Below are positions 49,757 through 58,614 of a stretch of DNA of 64,000 bases, piece after piece. The DNA comes from Manganitrophus sp963718695 (GTDB lineage Bacteria > Nitrospirota > Nitrospiria > SBBL01 > Manganitrophaceae): positions 1,116,001 to 1,180,000 of the forward strand of contig OY970371.1 of the NCBI GenBank assembly GCA_963718695.1. Direction: 5' to 3'. The notes under the pieces were generated by a model. The model searched no databases. It was not told the DNA's origin and was given only the letters and a program-made list of their open reading frames with translations. Numbering within the stretch: the first letter of the stretch is position 1; each line of letters starts with the position of its first letter. A program made the position numbers and the translations under genes.

Positions 49757-51733
49757 CTATTTAATCCGAGTCCCCGGCGGGATCTCTTCAAGGAAGGTGG
49801 CAAGTTCCAGAACTTCTTCGGCCCCCGCGGCAAGCAGCATCCCCTGCGACTCCACCCCCATGATCTTCGCCGGCTGAAGATTGGCCACGAGAACGATCCG
49901 TTTTCCGATCAGCGCCTCCGGCGCATACTTCGTCCCGATGCCGGCGACCACCTGCCGCTCCTCCGAGCCGAGCGAAACGCGCAGCTTGAGCAGCTTCTTC
50001 GATCCGGGGACCTTTTCGGCGGCGAGAATCACCGCGACGCGCAGGTCGATCTTGGCAAAGTCATCGTAGGCAATGGCGGGCTTAAAGGCGGCCGGGGAGG
50101 CCGGAGCGCTCTTTTTTTCGGCAGGGGCTTTTTCAGTGGGGGCGGGAGGGGCGGCGGTCGGTTCTTTCTCCAATGTTTTCTCCGTCTTTTTTTCGATGCG
50201 TGGAAAGAGCGATTTTCCCTTGGCGATCGGCCTCTCGGCCGGCAACCGGCCCCATTGCGCCGCCTCCTTCAGTGAGATCCCTTCGAAGAGAGAGGGGAGT
50301 CCCATCTGCCGCGCCATCTCCAAGGCTGTCGCCGGCATGAACGGGGAGACGAAGAGGGTGACGATCCGGAGCGCCTCGGTCGTATAGTAGAGGACCGTCT
50401 GCAACCGCTCCGCCTTGGCGGGATCTTTCGCCAGGACCCATGGCGCGGCCCCCTCGATATACCGGTTCGCCTGATTGACCGCATCCCAAATCTCGATCAA
50501 CACCTTTTGAAATTCCAGCCGTCCGAGCAGCTGGTCGACCCGCGCCGGCAGCGCCTCCATCTTCCGCCGCAGATCGAGATCTTCGGGCTGCTTCCCCTCG
50601 TGGGCGGGGGGGGTGCGGCCGCCGGTGTAGCGCTCCAACATTGTCAGCGTCCGCGAGAGGAGATTGCCGAGATCGTTGGCGAGATCGCTGTTGATCCGGT
50701 TGACGAGCGCCGTCTCGGAGAAGTCGCCGTCCTGCCCGAAGGGGACTTCCCGGAAAAGAAAATAGCGGAACGGATCGACGCCGTAACGGTCGATGACCTC
50801 GCCGGGATGGACGACATTCCCCAGGCTCTTCGACATCTTCTGACTATTGAGCGTCCACCAGCCATGCGCAAAAAGCGTTTTGGGGAGGGGGAGGCCGAGC
50901 GCCATCAAGATCGTCGACCAATAAACGGCATGGGTTGTCAGAATATCTTTGCCGACCAGATGAAGATCGGCCGGCCACCATTTTTGAAAACGGGCCGGAT
51001 CGGTGGCGTAGCCGGGGATGGAGATGTAGTTGACCAGCGCATCGAGCCAGACATAGGTCACATAATCGGGAGCAAACGGAAATTCGATCCCCCACGGCAA
51101 GCGGCTCTTGGGACGGGAGATGCAGAGATCGCCGAGCGGCTTCTCCAAAAATCCCAAGACCTCGTTCCGCCGGCTCTCCGGCTGAATGAAGGTGGGGTTG
51201 TCGCGGATATATTGCTGAAGGCGGCCTTGGTATTGCCCCATCTTGAAGAAGTAGTTCTGCTCCGAAAGATGCTCCACCGGTCTTCCGCAGTCGGGACACT
51301 TGCCGTCGACCAGATCCTTCTCGGTCCAGAACCGCTCGTCGGGGAGACAGTACCATCCTTCGTAGCTGTCGGTATAAAGCGCTTCCTTGTCCTTCAGCTC
51401 TTTCAGCACGGTCTGGACGACCCGCTTGTGCCGCTCCTGTGTCGTCCGGACGAAATCGTCGTTGGAGATGCCGAGCTTCTTCCAGAGCTCCTGAAAGCGA
51501 ACGACCGTCTCGTCGGCATGCTGCTGCGGCGGGACGTTCCGCTTGGCGGCGGCCTGCGCGACCTTTTGGCCATGCTCGTCGGTGCCGGTGAGAAAGAAGA
51601 CGTCGTGCTGAAGCAGCCGGTGGTAGCGGGCGAGGACGTCGGCGGCGATCGTGGTGTAGGCATGGCCGATGTGCGGCTCATCGTTCACATAATAAATCGG
51701 AGTGGTGAGGTAGAACTTTTCTTTCGAAGTCAT
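49757..51733 (-). CDS. metG: Methionyl-tRNA synthetase
   Basis: 658 residues. Class-I signatures: PHIGHAYTTIAADVLARYHR (HIGH-type) and QKMSKSLGNVV (KMSKS), zinc-type CPDCGRP in the connective peptide, and a C-terminal tRNA-binding OB domain (about 555-658, FAKIDLRVAVILAAEKVPGS, GSEERQVVAGIGTKY) after an Ala/Pro linker. Charges initiator and elongator tRNA-Met. It overlaps the delta' gene by 4 bp, the last gene in the order tmk, holB, metG. Confidence 0.97.
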   Translation of the reverse strand: MTSKEKFYLTTPIYYVNDEPHIGHAYTTIAADVLARYHRLLQHDVFFLTGTDEHGQKVAQAAAKRNVPPQQHADETVVRFQELWKKLGISNDDFVRTTQERHKRVVQTVLKELKDKEALYTDSYEGWYCLPDERFWTEKDLVDGKCPDCGRPVEHLSEQNYFFKMGQYQGRLQQYIRDNPTFIQPESRRNEVLGFLEKPLGDLCISRPKSRLPWGIEFPFAPDYVTYVWLDALVNYISIPGYATDPARFQKWWPADLHLVGKDILTTHAVYWSTILMALGLPLPKTLFAHGWWTLNSQKMSKSLGNVVHPGEVIDRYGVDPFRYFLFREVPFGQDGDFSETALVNRINSDLANDLGNLLSRTLTMLERYTGGRTPPAHEGKQPEDLDLRRKMEALPARVDQLLGRLEFQKVLIEIWDAVNQANRYIEGAAPWVLAKDPAKAERLQTVLYYTTEALRIVTLFVSPFMPATALEMARQMGLPSLFEGISLKEAAQWGRLPAERPIAKGKSLFPRIEKKTEKTLEKEPTAAPPAPTEKAPAEKKSAPASPAAFKPAIAYDDFAKIDLRVAVILAAEKVPGSKKLLKLRVSLGSEERQVVAGIGTKYAPEALIGKRIVLVANLQPAKIMGVESQGMLLAAGAEEVLELATFLEEIPPGTRIK

Positions 51734-52782
51734 CCGGAGGCCTTCTGTTTTTGGTTGAGCACTTTGTCTCTGAGCTGCATCAGGAGCGTTTCGAGGGCGA
51801 GCTGGCGGTTGACGTTGCGGACCTGCGCCTGGTGAATTTCTTGAATGTCGGCCAGGAAGGCGCCGACCTCATGGGTGTTCATCCGCGCCGCCCACTGCTG
51901 GATCTCCTCCTTGCGCCAGCTGTAGACGAGCCAGGAGGGATCGAGCACGTCCGGATTGGGAACCGATTGCAACACCAGGACATCGCGGAACCAGGCGGAG
52001 AGATAATGGAGCGACTTGGCCAGGCTTTCCTCGTCGCGGGAATGGGCCGTGGCGGCATCGAAGAGCGCTTCATAGTCGTTGAGGGTTGTCCCGGAGACGA
52101 GGGTGTGGAGTCCCGCTTCGAGCTCCCGCGCCCCTTCGATCTCGAGCGAAAGCGCTTTCCCCAGATCGCCGCCGGTGAGGGAGGCGATCAAGCGGGCCTC
52201 CTGCGTCGAGCATCCTTTCCGCTCGGTGAGCAGGGTCTCCACCTGGGAGAGGGAGAGGGGATAAAACGACACCTTCTGGCAGCGGGAGAGGATCGTCTCC
52301 GGAAGGGAGAACGGTTTTGAGGTGATCAAGAGCAAGATCGCGTGCGGCGGCGGCTCTTCCAATGTCTTCAAGAGACCGTTTGCGGCCGCGGCGTTCATCT
52401 TGTCGGCCGGGTCGATGAGGATGATCCGCTTCGGCCCATCGAGCGGTTTGTAGATGATTTTATCCTGCAAGGCGCGAATCTGCTCGATCTTGATCGTGCT
52501 TCCTTCCGGCTCGACGATCGCCAGGTCGGGATGGTTCTGCGCGGCCAATTTCTGACAGGAAAGACACCGATTGCACGGCTCGATCCACCCTTCCGATTCC
52601 TCCTCCGGTATTTGGCGCTCGTGGCAGAGAAGGGTCTGCGCGAAGGTGAGGGCGACGGTGCGCTTGCCGATTCCGGTCTCCCCCATAAAGAGGAGGGCAT
52701 GGGGGACCTCGTCGGAGAGGAGCATCGATTGCAGGATATCGAGCGCCCGCGGGTGCCCGATAATGTCACGAAAGAACGGCAT
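51730..52782 (-). CDS. holB: DNA polymerase III delta' subunit
   Basis: 350 residues from ATG 52782 (MPFFRDIIGHPRALDILQSM); a longer frame extends into tmk without family features. Walker A GETGIGKRTVA, zinc module CNRCLSCQKLAAQNHPDLAI, and SRCQKVSFYPLS (sensor region). Part of the clamp loader that puts the beta clamp on DNA. It overlaps tmk by 17 bp. The Ser/Arg catalytic signs of an active ATPase are weak, as in delta' in general. Confidence 0.9.
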   Translation of the reverse strand: MPFFRDIIGHPRALDILQSMLLSDEVPHALLFMGETGIGKRTVALTFAQTLLCHERQIPEEESEGWIEPCNRCLSCQKLAAQNHPDLAIVEPEGSTIKIEQIRALQDKIIYKPLDGPKRIILIDPADKMNAAAANGLLKTLEEPPPHAILLLITSKPFSLPETILSRCQKVSFYPLSLSQVETLLTERKGCSTQEARLIASLTGGDLGKALSLEIEGARELEAGLHTLVSGTTLNDYEALFDAATAHSRDEESLAKSLHYLSAWFRDVLVLQSVPNPDVLDPSWLVYSWRKEEIQQWAARMNTHEVGAFLADIQEIHQAQVRNVNRQLALETLLMQLRDKVLNQKQKASG

Positions 52783-53386
52783 CCACAGCCTCCTTAATTT
52801 TTTTGGCGATCTCTTCGACGCTGGCGTCGGTCCGGATGACCCGAATGCGGCGCGGGTTTTTTTTGGCCAGATGAAGATAGCCTTCCCGGACCGCTTCATG
52901 AAACTGAAGCGCTTCCTGGTCGAGCCGGTTGATTTCCTCTCGTCCCTTCAATCGGGCGAGACCTTTTTTGACATCGATATCGAGCAGCAGGGTCAGATCG
53001 GGGGAGAGCCCCCCTGTGACGAAGCGGCCGATCAGCTCGATCTCCCGCTTTGAGAGGCCGCGGCCGTATCCCTGGTAGGCATAGGTGGCGTCGGCGAACC
53101 GGTCGCAGAGAACGATTTTCCCCTCCGACAGGGCGGGGAGGATCACCTCTTTCAGATGCTGCGCGCGGCTGGCGAGATAGAGCAGGAACTCGGTTTTGGC
53201 GTCCATGATCTGATTTTTGGAGTCGAGAATGAGCGAGCGGATGGCATCGCCGATCTTGGTGCCGCCCGGCTCGCGCGTCCGAACGACGGGGTATCCTCGT
53301 GTTTCGAGGGCGTGGCCGAGGATCGCCATTTGCGTGGTTTTCCCGCTCCCTTCGACCCCTTCGAATGTGATAAAATGCCCCTTCAT
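52766..53386 (-). CDS. tmk: Thymidylate kinase
   Basis: 206 residues. P-loop FEGVEGSGKTTQMAILGHAL, DRF motif (CDRFADATYAYQGYGRGL), dTMP-binding EPGGTKIGDAIRSLI, and LTLLLDIDVKKGLARLKGRE. Phosphorylates dTMP to dTDP for DNA synthesis. The tmk-holB neighbour order is common in bacteria. Confidence 0.96.
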   Translation of the reverse strand: MKGHFITFEGVEGSGKTTQMAILGHALETRGYPVVRTREPGGTKIGDAIRSLILDSKNQIMDAKTEFLLYLASRAQHLKEVILPALSEGKIVLCDRFADATYAYQGYGRGLSKREIELIGRFVTGGLSPDLTLLLDIDVKKGLARLKGREEINRLDQEALQFHEAVREGYLHLAKKNPRRIRVIRTDASVEEIAKKIKEAVDAVLS

Positions 53387-53489
53387 GACCCCTCCGAAAC
53401 AATCATCATAATGGAGGCATCGGTAAATTGCAACGAGGTTTTGATCGGCGGGTCGCGTCTCACTTTGAGTTCATGGCCAAATCAAGAGC

Positions 53490-54036
53490 ATTGGAATGGG
53501 GCGTTGCCCCAAGCCCCACCGCGGGGGGTGCGTGCCCTCCCCCCTTCGGATTCCCAGGGCAGCGGAGGGGGCAAGCCCCCCCTGCACCCCCCACGGTCAG
53601 AACTCGCACAACACACGGAAGAGCACCGTGGATTGTGCTTCAAACATGCTGACCTGATTCGGTCGATGAAACGTCTGACAGAAGAAACGCAGGGGTATAG
53701 GGGGCACAGGACGCCCATGACGCGCAGGCTCTTCGCTCTTTTATTTTCGATTTAAGGGTAATGTTCTGTGGGCCTCTGCGCCCGCAGCGCAAGGGCCCCA
53801 CTGGGGGATGGGTGGAGCGAGGACGCAGTGGCCCACTACAAATCAAAACGTTCCACCTACCCTATAAGGTCAGCTGTCTAAAGCACCATCCACGATGCCC
53901 CTCCGTGGGGGTGCGAGTTCTGACCGTAGACGGGGGGTGCTGGGGGGTATTTGCCCCCCGGCTGCCCTGGGAATCCGAAGGGGGGTGGGCACGCACCCCC
54001 CGCGGTGGGGTATGGGGCGAAGAGCCCCATTCCAAC
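53490..54036. repeat. Large imperfect inverted repeat between tmk and the hydrolase gene
   Basis: Left arm 53490-53654 and right arm 53867-54036 are related in inverted orientation: TTGGAATGGGG, CACCGCGGGGGGTGCGTGCC, CCCTTCGGATTCCCAGGGCA, GCACCCCCC, ACGGTCAGAACTCGCAC and CGTGGATnGTGCTT occur in order in both. The spacer (about 212 bp) has its own GC-rich inverted words (GGGCCTCTGC, GGGCCCCACTGGGGG). No transposase frame and no clear target duplication were found. This explains the whole 690-bp gap. Confidence 0.85.
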
Positions 54037-54077
54037 GATTTTCTTTTTCAACTTTACACTCCGAATTTAGCACTTGA

Positions 54078-55085
54078 ATGGGTGTCCTGATGCAGATCGA
54101 TGACTTTAACCCGGCCTGGTGGTGTCCGGGGCCGCACTTTCAAACGGTCTGGCGCCGGCTCTATGGGGAGATTCCGACCGTCACCCTCCGCCGGGAGCGG
54201 TGGGAAACCCCCGATGAGGACTTTCTCGACCTCGACTTCTTCGATCCCGATCCAGCGAAGGGCGGGGTGGCGCCGGTCCCGACCGTCTTGTGTCTCCATG
54301 GACTGGAAGGCTCCTCCCGCGCGAAATATATTCTTGGGATGCTCCGGGAGGCGCACCGGCTCGGCTGGCGGGGGGCGGCGCTGAACTTTCGGTCGTGCAG
54401 CGGGGAGATCAACCGGCAGCGGCGGTTTTACCATTCCGGGGAGACGACCGACATCGACTGGGTCGTCCGGCGGCTCATCGCCCGGTTTCCGGGATCTCCC
54501 TTTTTCCTGATCGGTTTTTCGTTGGGGGGGAATGTCCTTCTGAAATGGCTCGGCGAGCAGGGGGAGAAGGCGCCCGATCCGATCCGGGGGGCGGTGGCGA
54601 TCTCGGTGCCGTTCGATCTCGCCGCCGCGGCGCGGAACATCGACCGCGGATTCAGCCGGATTTACGGGAAGGTCTTCTTAAGAACGCTCAAGGAGAAGGC
54701 CTTGATCAAAGAGCGGCAATATCCCGGCTTGGTCGATCCGGCTTGTGTACGGCGGATTGCCTCCTTTGCCGCGTTCGACGATCAGGTGACGGCGCCGGTG
54801 CATGGGTTCCGGGACGGCGTCGATTACTGGACGAGCACCAGCTCGAAAAAGTTTATTGATGCGATCCGCCGGCCGGTCCTCCTCATCAATGCCCGGAACG
54901 ATCCGTTCCTTCCGCCGGAGTGTATCCCATTTCAGATCATCGAACAGTCCGAATGGCTGACCGCCGATATCCCTTCCTCCGGCGGCCACACCGGATTCGT
55001 CGAGGGACCATGGCCCTGGAGGGTCCGTTATTGGTCTGAAGGCCGGGCCTTTTCTTTTCTTTCGTCTCTGCGGGATCGGTTTTAA
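54078..55085 (+). CDS. Alpha/beta-hydrolase of the YheT type
   Basis: 335 residues. PGPHFQTVWRRLYGEIPTVT at the front, LHGLEGSSRAKYILGMLREA (oxyanion region), GFSLGGNVLLKWLG (nucleophile Ser in GFSLGG), LINARNDPFLPPECIPF (acid) and PSSGGHTGFVEGP (catalytic His). These blocks and the length are those of the YheT/EMB8 esterase-like family. Substrate unknown. No ribosome site is visible before either ATG 54078 or 54090. It begins 42 bp after the inverted repeat. Confidence 0.88.
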   Translation: MGVLMQIDDFNPAWWCPGPHFQTVWRRLYGEIPTVTLRRERWETPDEDFLDLDFFDPDPAKGGVAPVPTVLCLHGLEGSSRAKYILGMLREAHRLGWRGAALNFRSCSGEINRQRRFYHSGETTDIDWVVRRLIARFPGSPFFLIGFSLGGNVLLKWLGEQGEKAPDPIRGAVAISVPFDLAAAARNIDRGFSRIYGKVFLRTLKEKALIKERQYPGLVDPACVRRIASFAAFDDQVTAPVHGFRDGVDYWTSTSSKKFIDAIRRPVLLINARNDPFLPPECIPFQIIEQSEWLTADIPSSGGHTGFVEGPWPWRVRYWSEGRAFSFLSSLRDRF

Positions 55086-55151
55086 CTCTGTCGGGATGAG
55101 GTCAAGGATGAAAGAGAGTGAGGAGATGCGAGGGCCGTCTGCGCGGTTGTT

Positions 55152-55592
55152 TTATTTTATCACTTTGAGTACTTTGACGTTGTCGAGCGGCGCATTGGCC
55201 GATACATAACCGATGGCATCGGCGTTTTCCGCGACGTAGGCCAGCACGTCGGCATCGGATGATTTTTCGGGAGGGGGGACGTTGCGCCCGGAGAAGATCT
55301 TCTGGCGCCAGTAACTATTGATGGCGGTCACCGTTTTTTCGTGAATCTCTTTAGAAAATTTCTCGCGTATCGACGAAGAGGAGACCTGATCGACCGGGAG
55401 GACCTTCCGTCCGTTTTCCCATTGTGTCGTCTTCTTTAAGAAGAGCTCGGAGACCCGCTCAGGAGTCATCGACGAGACGTTATTGGAGGCATTTACGATC
55501 ACCTTGAATGAAGCGGTTTCCTGAGCAAAGACCGGGCCGCTGATTAGGAAGAGTATCGCAAGCGGCAGGAGCAGTATCCTCACCAAAAACAA
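55152..55592 (-). CDS. PstS-like periplasmic binding protein (short)
   Basis: 146 residues: signal peptide (1-24, ending VFAQ), then SFKVIVNASNNVSSMTPERV, SELFLKKTTQWENGRKVLPV, IREKFSKEIHEKTVTAINSY and DVLAYVAENADAIGYVSANA. This is the short phosphate-ABC-substrate-like family that often accompanies porins or sensor proteins; it lacks the second lobe of true PstS. It follows the porin gene and probably shares its transcript. Ligand unproven. Confidence 0.82.
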   Translation of the reverse strand: MFLVRILLLPLAILFLISGPVFAQETASFKVIVNASNNVSSMTPERVSELFLKKTTQWENGRKVLPVDQVSSSSIREKFSKEIHEKTVTAINSYWRQKIFSGRNVPPPEKSSDADVLAYVAENADAIGYVSANAPLDNVKVLKVIK

Positions 55593-55740
55593 TCCCTTTC
55601 ACCAATAAGAGCGAGGGAGCGTCTCTTATCGATTTTCTCCCTCGCTCTGAGGCCACCCCGTAATCCGTGACACCTTGAAAGTATTCTCTACTTTAACCAA
55701 GGTAGATGACGCGATCAATAAAAATCGTCTTCCGTCGTTC

Positions 55741-56820
55741 CTAGAACAGGAAAGAGAGACTGCTGGCGTAAAGCCGCCATTTTGATTCAGGGGATGGGTT
55801 ATCCGCTGCGCTGAGAAGGGCGGTCCCTTTAATAAAATGCGCATCCGCCTTCCAGACGAGAAATTCGGTCAGGTTATAGTTGAACCCGACCGTCACATCC
55901 TTTTGGTAGTCGGCCGTGGTATTCACGTCCCGCCGCCGGGGATAGTAGACGTCGTAACGGACCACCGGCATGATGCGGTCTGCGATCAGATAGGTCGCTT
56001 CCACATAGTAGCCGAGCCTCCGGGGATCTTTCGGGTTCTTCAGCTCGCCCTGATGATAATGGAGTCCCAGCTCGCCGCGCACGTTCAGGCCGATGGGGGA
56101 GAAATATTCGAACGAGGGGATATAGGTGCTCATCCGAATCCGCTGTCCGGCGGTGGCGCCGGTGCTCGGCATCTCGGTGCCTGAAAAAAGGGTCTGTCCG
56201 AACCGGAACATTCGGTTCGGCGAGTTGATCCAGAGGCGGCCGCCGGTCATATACTCGTATCGGCGGGTATTGGTCGAATGATTGAAGTAGCTGGTCCCGC
56301 CGAAGAGGTCATATTCAAGCTCGAGCCCGAGGAGGGTGGTTCGACCGCTGAGTCCCAATCCCTTGAAGTTCGCCGGGCTGAACTCGGTCGCCTCGGTGTA
56401 GAAGGCGGGAAGGAGGGAGAGGGGGAGCATTGGGTAGACATCCCGCATCTCATTATAGATCCCGATCGCCGCCGGCATTTTTCCGAATTTCAAATGAAGC
56501 CGATCGCTGACGACATATTCACCAAAGGCCCACTCCAGCATGACAGCGTCGTCCAGCTGAGAGGAGGAGAACAGTTCCAGCCAAACATGGAAACGATCGG
56601 CGGGAGTCGCCTTGAAAAGAAGATTGTACGCGCTGAAATCAAAGGTGCCCCGCGAATCGGTGCCGAGAAAGGTGTTGGCGCTTGTCCTCAAATAACCTTG
56701 CGTTCCGAAGGCGTCGATCCGTAAACGGTCGGTGACTTCAAAGGACCATCCGAGCTTCGGAAGTAAAACAAAAAACATGACCATAACGATGCGCTGTAAC
56801 ATGAATTTCGGTGGCCGCAT
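55741..56820 (-). CDS. Outer-membrane porin-like beta-barrel protein
   Basis: 359 residues: signal peptide (1-27, LPKLGWSFEV), then alternating amphipathic strands (FHVWLELFSSSQLDDAVMLE, RLHLKFGKMPAAIGIYNEMR, TLLGLELEYDLFGGTSYFNH), with a terminal aromatic residue (SSLSFLF). It looks like OprP/OprO-type or DcaP-like porins. Pairing with a PstS-like gene hints at uptake of an anion such as phosphate; this is inference. Confidence 0.8.
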   Translation of the reverse strand: MRPPKFMLQRIVMVMFFVLLPKLGWSFEVTDRLRIDAFGTQGYLRTSANTFLGTDSRGTFDFSAYNLLFKATPADRFHVWLELFSSSQLDDAVMLEWAFGEYVVSDRLHLKFGKMPAAIGIYNEMRDVYPMLPLSLLPAFYTEATEFSPANFKGLGLSGRTTLLGLELEYDLFGGTSYFNHSTNTRRYEYMTGGRLWINSPNRMFRFGQTLFSGTEMPSTGATAGQRIRMSTYIPSFEYFSPIGLNVRGELGLHYHQGELKNPKDPRRLGYYVEATYLIADRIMPVVRYDVYYPRRRDVNTTADYQKDVTVGFNYNLTEFLVWKADAHFIKGTALLSAADNPSPESKWRLYASSLSFLF

Positions 56821-57179
56821 TTTTCCTCCTCGGCGGAATTAAGTAGTTTTTTATTATCCCGGCTAAATATATCTAATCTCGGTCTAATCCCCTAAAGCAA
56901 TAGAAGTGCCAAAAGTGTCGGATGTCGGAGAGGCCGACATTTACCAGTAATAACAAACGATACGGGAAGGGTCGGAAGGATGTCTTGGCGAGATCGGCAA
57001 CCTTAGAAGTTTAAACTTGTGAAGGCCATTCCATATCGAGTGACATTTTTTGGCAATGGGAGAAGGATCGAGCCGACAACGGCTCACCGGCGCGTTATTG
57101 CGCCGGTGAGCACCCTCTGCGGCGAGCGTTGTTTCGGTTCGGGTATATTACAGAAAGTAATCCGGCCCGCTGGATTGAT
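56821..57179. other. Non-coding gap with a perfect hairpin
   Basis: GCTCACCGGCGC-GTTATT-GCGCCGGTGAGC (57082-57111) is a 12-bp perfect stem without a T tract on either strand, so a terminator only if Rho-assisted. Nothing else is visible; the promoter of the porin gene should lie at its left end. Confidence 0.5.
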
Positions 57180-57413
57180 TTATGGGACAGGTTGGGCGGC
57201 CGGTTCGCTGACCGACGGGCGCTGAAGCCGGATGAGGGGGAGCGGGGAACGTCTTGCCATTTTTTTAAAGGTCGGTTTGTTATGTCTGGGAGCCCGTTTT
57301 CTTTTCATCGTGTAAGGGGGAGGGGTCACGATCATCTCCAATACCCAAATCAAGTTCATGAAAAGAAAAGCGACGAGAATGACCCATCCAAATCCGTTCG
57401 GTAATTGCGTCAT
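57180..57413 (-). CDS. Small single-span membrane protein
   Basis: 77 residues. AAGGAGAAAATT precedes the ATG, a good ribosome site, and the coding frame has one membrane helix (WVILVAFLFMNLIWVLEMIV, about 10-29) followed by a basic Pro-rich tail (PPPYTMKRKRAPRHNKPTFK). This is the shape of small envelope-associated proteins. No family recognised. It has its own transcript between the porin gene and the amidohydrolase. Confidence 0.65.
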   Translation of the reverse strand: MTQLPNGFGWVILVAFLFMNLIWVLEMIVTPPPYTMKRKRAPRHNKPTFKKMARRSPLPLIRLQRPSVSEPAAQPVP

Positions 57414-57625
57414 AATTTTCTCCTTATTGAAAGTAGTGACATCCGATCATTCGCGAATTGGTGTCCCCCTGATCGGATGTCGGATTACCCTATCAAATTT
57501 CATTTTCGGTGTGTACCGGCTGTTTTCCAGATTGATTTGAAAAAAGTTGCGGAGTGAAACTATTTCGGAGGAATTCGAGAAGAGAGTTATGGTACAATCT
57601 CGAAAATTCTCAGGAGAAATGATCA

Positions 57626-58470
57626 ATGCGGGCCATCGACATGCACGTCCACCCCGGCACCCGGGAGTATTTGGTGGATGCAGGCGGAAAATATCTGTCC
57701 GACGCGCTCCATTATTTTCACCGGCACGACGCCGTCGTGAGCATCGAGGAGATGGCCGCTTATTACCGGCGCCTCGACATGATGGCGGTGCTGCTCGCCT
57801 GGGATGCGGAGACCCATACCGGCCTGCCGCCGGTGACCAACGATTATGTCGCCGGCATCGTTGAAAAATATCCCGACGTCTTCATCGGTTTTGCCAGCGT
57901 CGATCCGTGGAAAGGGGCCCTGGCGGTTCGCGAGCTGGAGCGGGCGGTCAAGGCGCTCGGTTTGCGCGGGCTAAAATGCCATCCGATCGCCCAGGCCTTT
58001 TTCCCAAACGACCGGAAGTTTTATCCCCTTTGGGAATGCTGCGAAGCGTTGAAGATCCCGCTGCTCCTTCATACCGGGACGACCGGCGTCGGGGCGGGGG
58101 TCCCGGGGGAAACGGGCTTAAGCTGAAATATGCCCAGCCGATTCCCTGCATCGATGACATCGCCGCCGATTTTCCCAACCTGACGATCATCGGGGCGCAT
58201 CCTTCGTGGCCCTGGCAAGAGGAGATGCTGGCGATTGCCGTCCATAAGACGAACGTCTACATCGACCTCTCCGGCTGGTCGCCGAAATACTTTTCCCCCT
58301 CGCTGGTGCAACATGCCAATAGCCTTCTCCAAGATCGGGTTCTCTTTGGCTCCGACTACCCTTTCCTCACCCCGGAGCGCTGGATTGCCGATTTCGAGAA
58401 GGCCGGGTTTAAACCGGCAGTGTGGGAGAAAATTCTTTTTGGAAATGCAAAAAGACTCCTTGGGCTGTAG
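57626..58470 (+). pseudogene. Amidohydrolase (ACMSD/4-oxalomesaconate-type) with a frameshift
   Basis: Frame 1 (57626-58126) gives RAIDMHVHPGTREYLVDAGG (metal HxH), LPPVTNDYVAGIVEKYPDVF and LLLHTGTTGVGAGVPG, then runs into a stop. Frame 2 (to 58470) continues KLKYAQPIPCIDDIAADFPN, LTIIGAHPSWPWQEEMLAIA, YIDLSGWSPKYFSPSL and LFGSDYPFLTPERW, the family's C-terminal half. The break is at the G5 run in CCCGGGGGAAAC (58106-58111); one more G restores about 281 residues. The family includes metal-dependent decarboxylases and hydrolases; function not certain. ATG 57626 follows AGGAGAA. Confidence 0.82.
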
Positions 58471-58614
58471 GTCGCTTCCGTTCCCCCTCTAGGGGGAAAA
58501 AATTATTGCAAGCAGACGGAAAACTCAGGTATATTGTCTCGTTTGCATCGAATGCCCGGGTCGCACACCGCTTCTAAGCCGATTTCATTTGCGCTAAGGT
58601 CTCAACCGATCTAC

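Noticed and set aside
57082..57111. Perfect 12-bp hairpin as a terminator
   Set aside because: No T run on either strand; noted only as a hairpin in the gap description.
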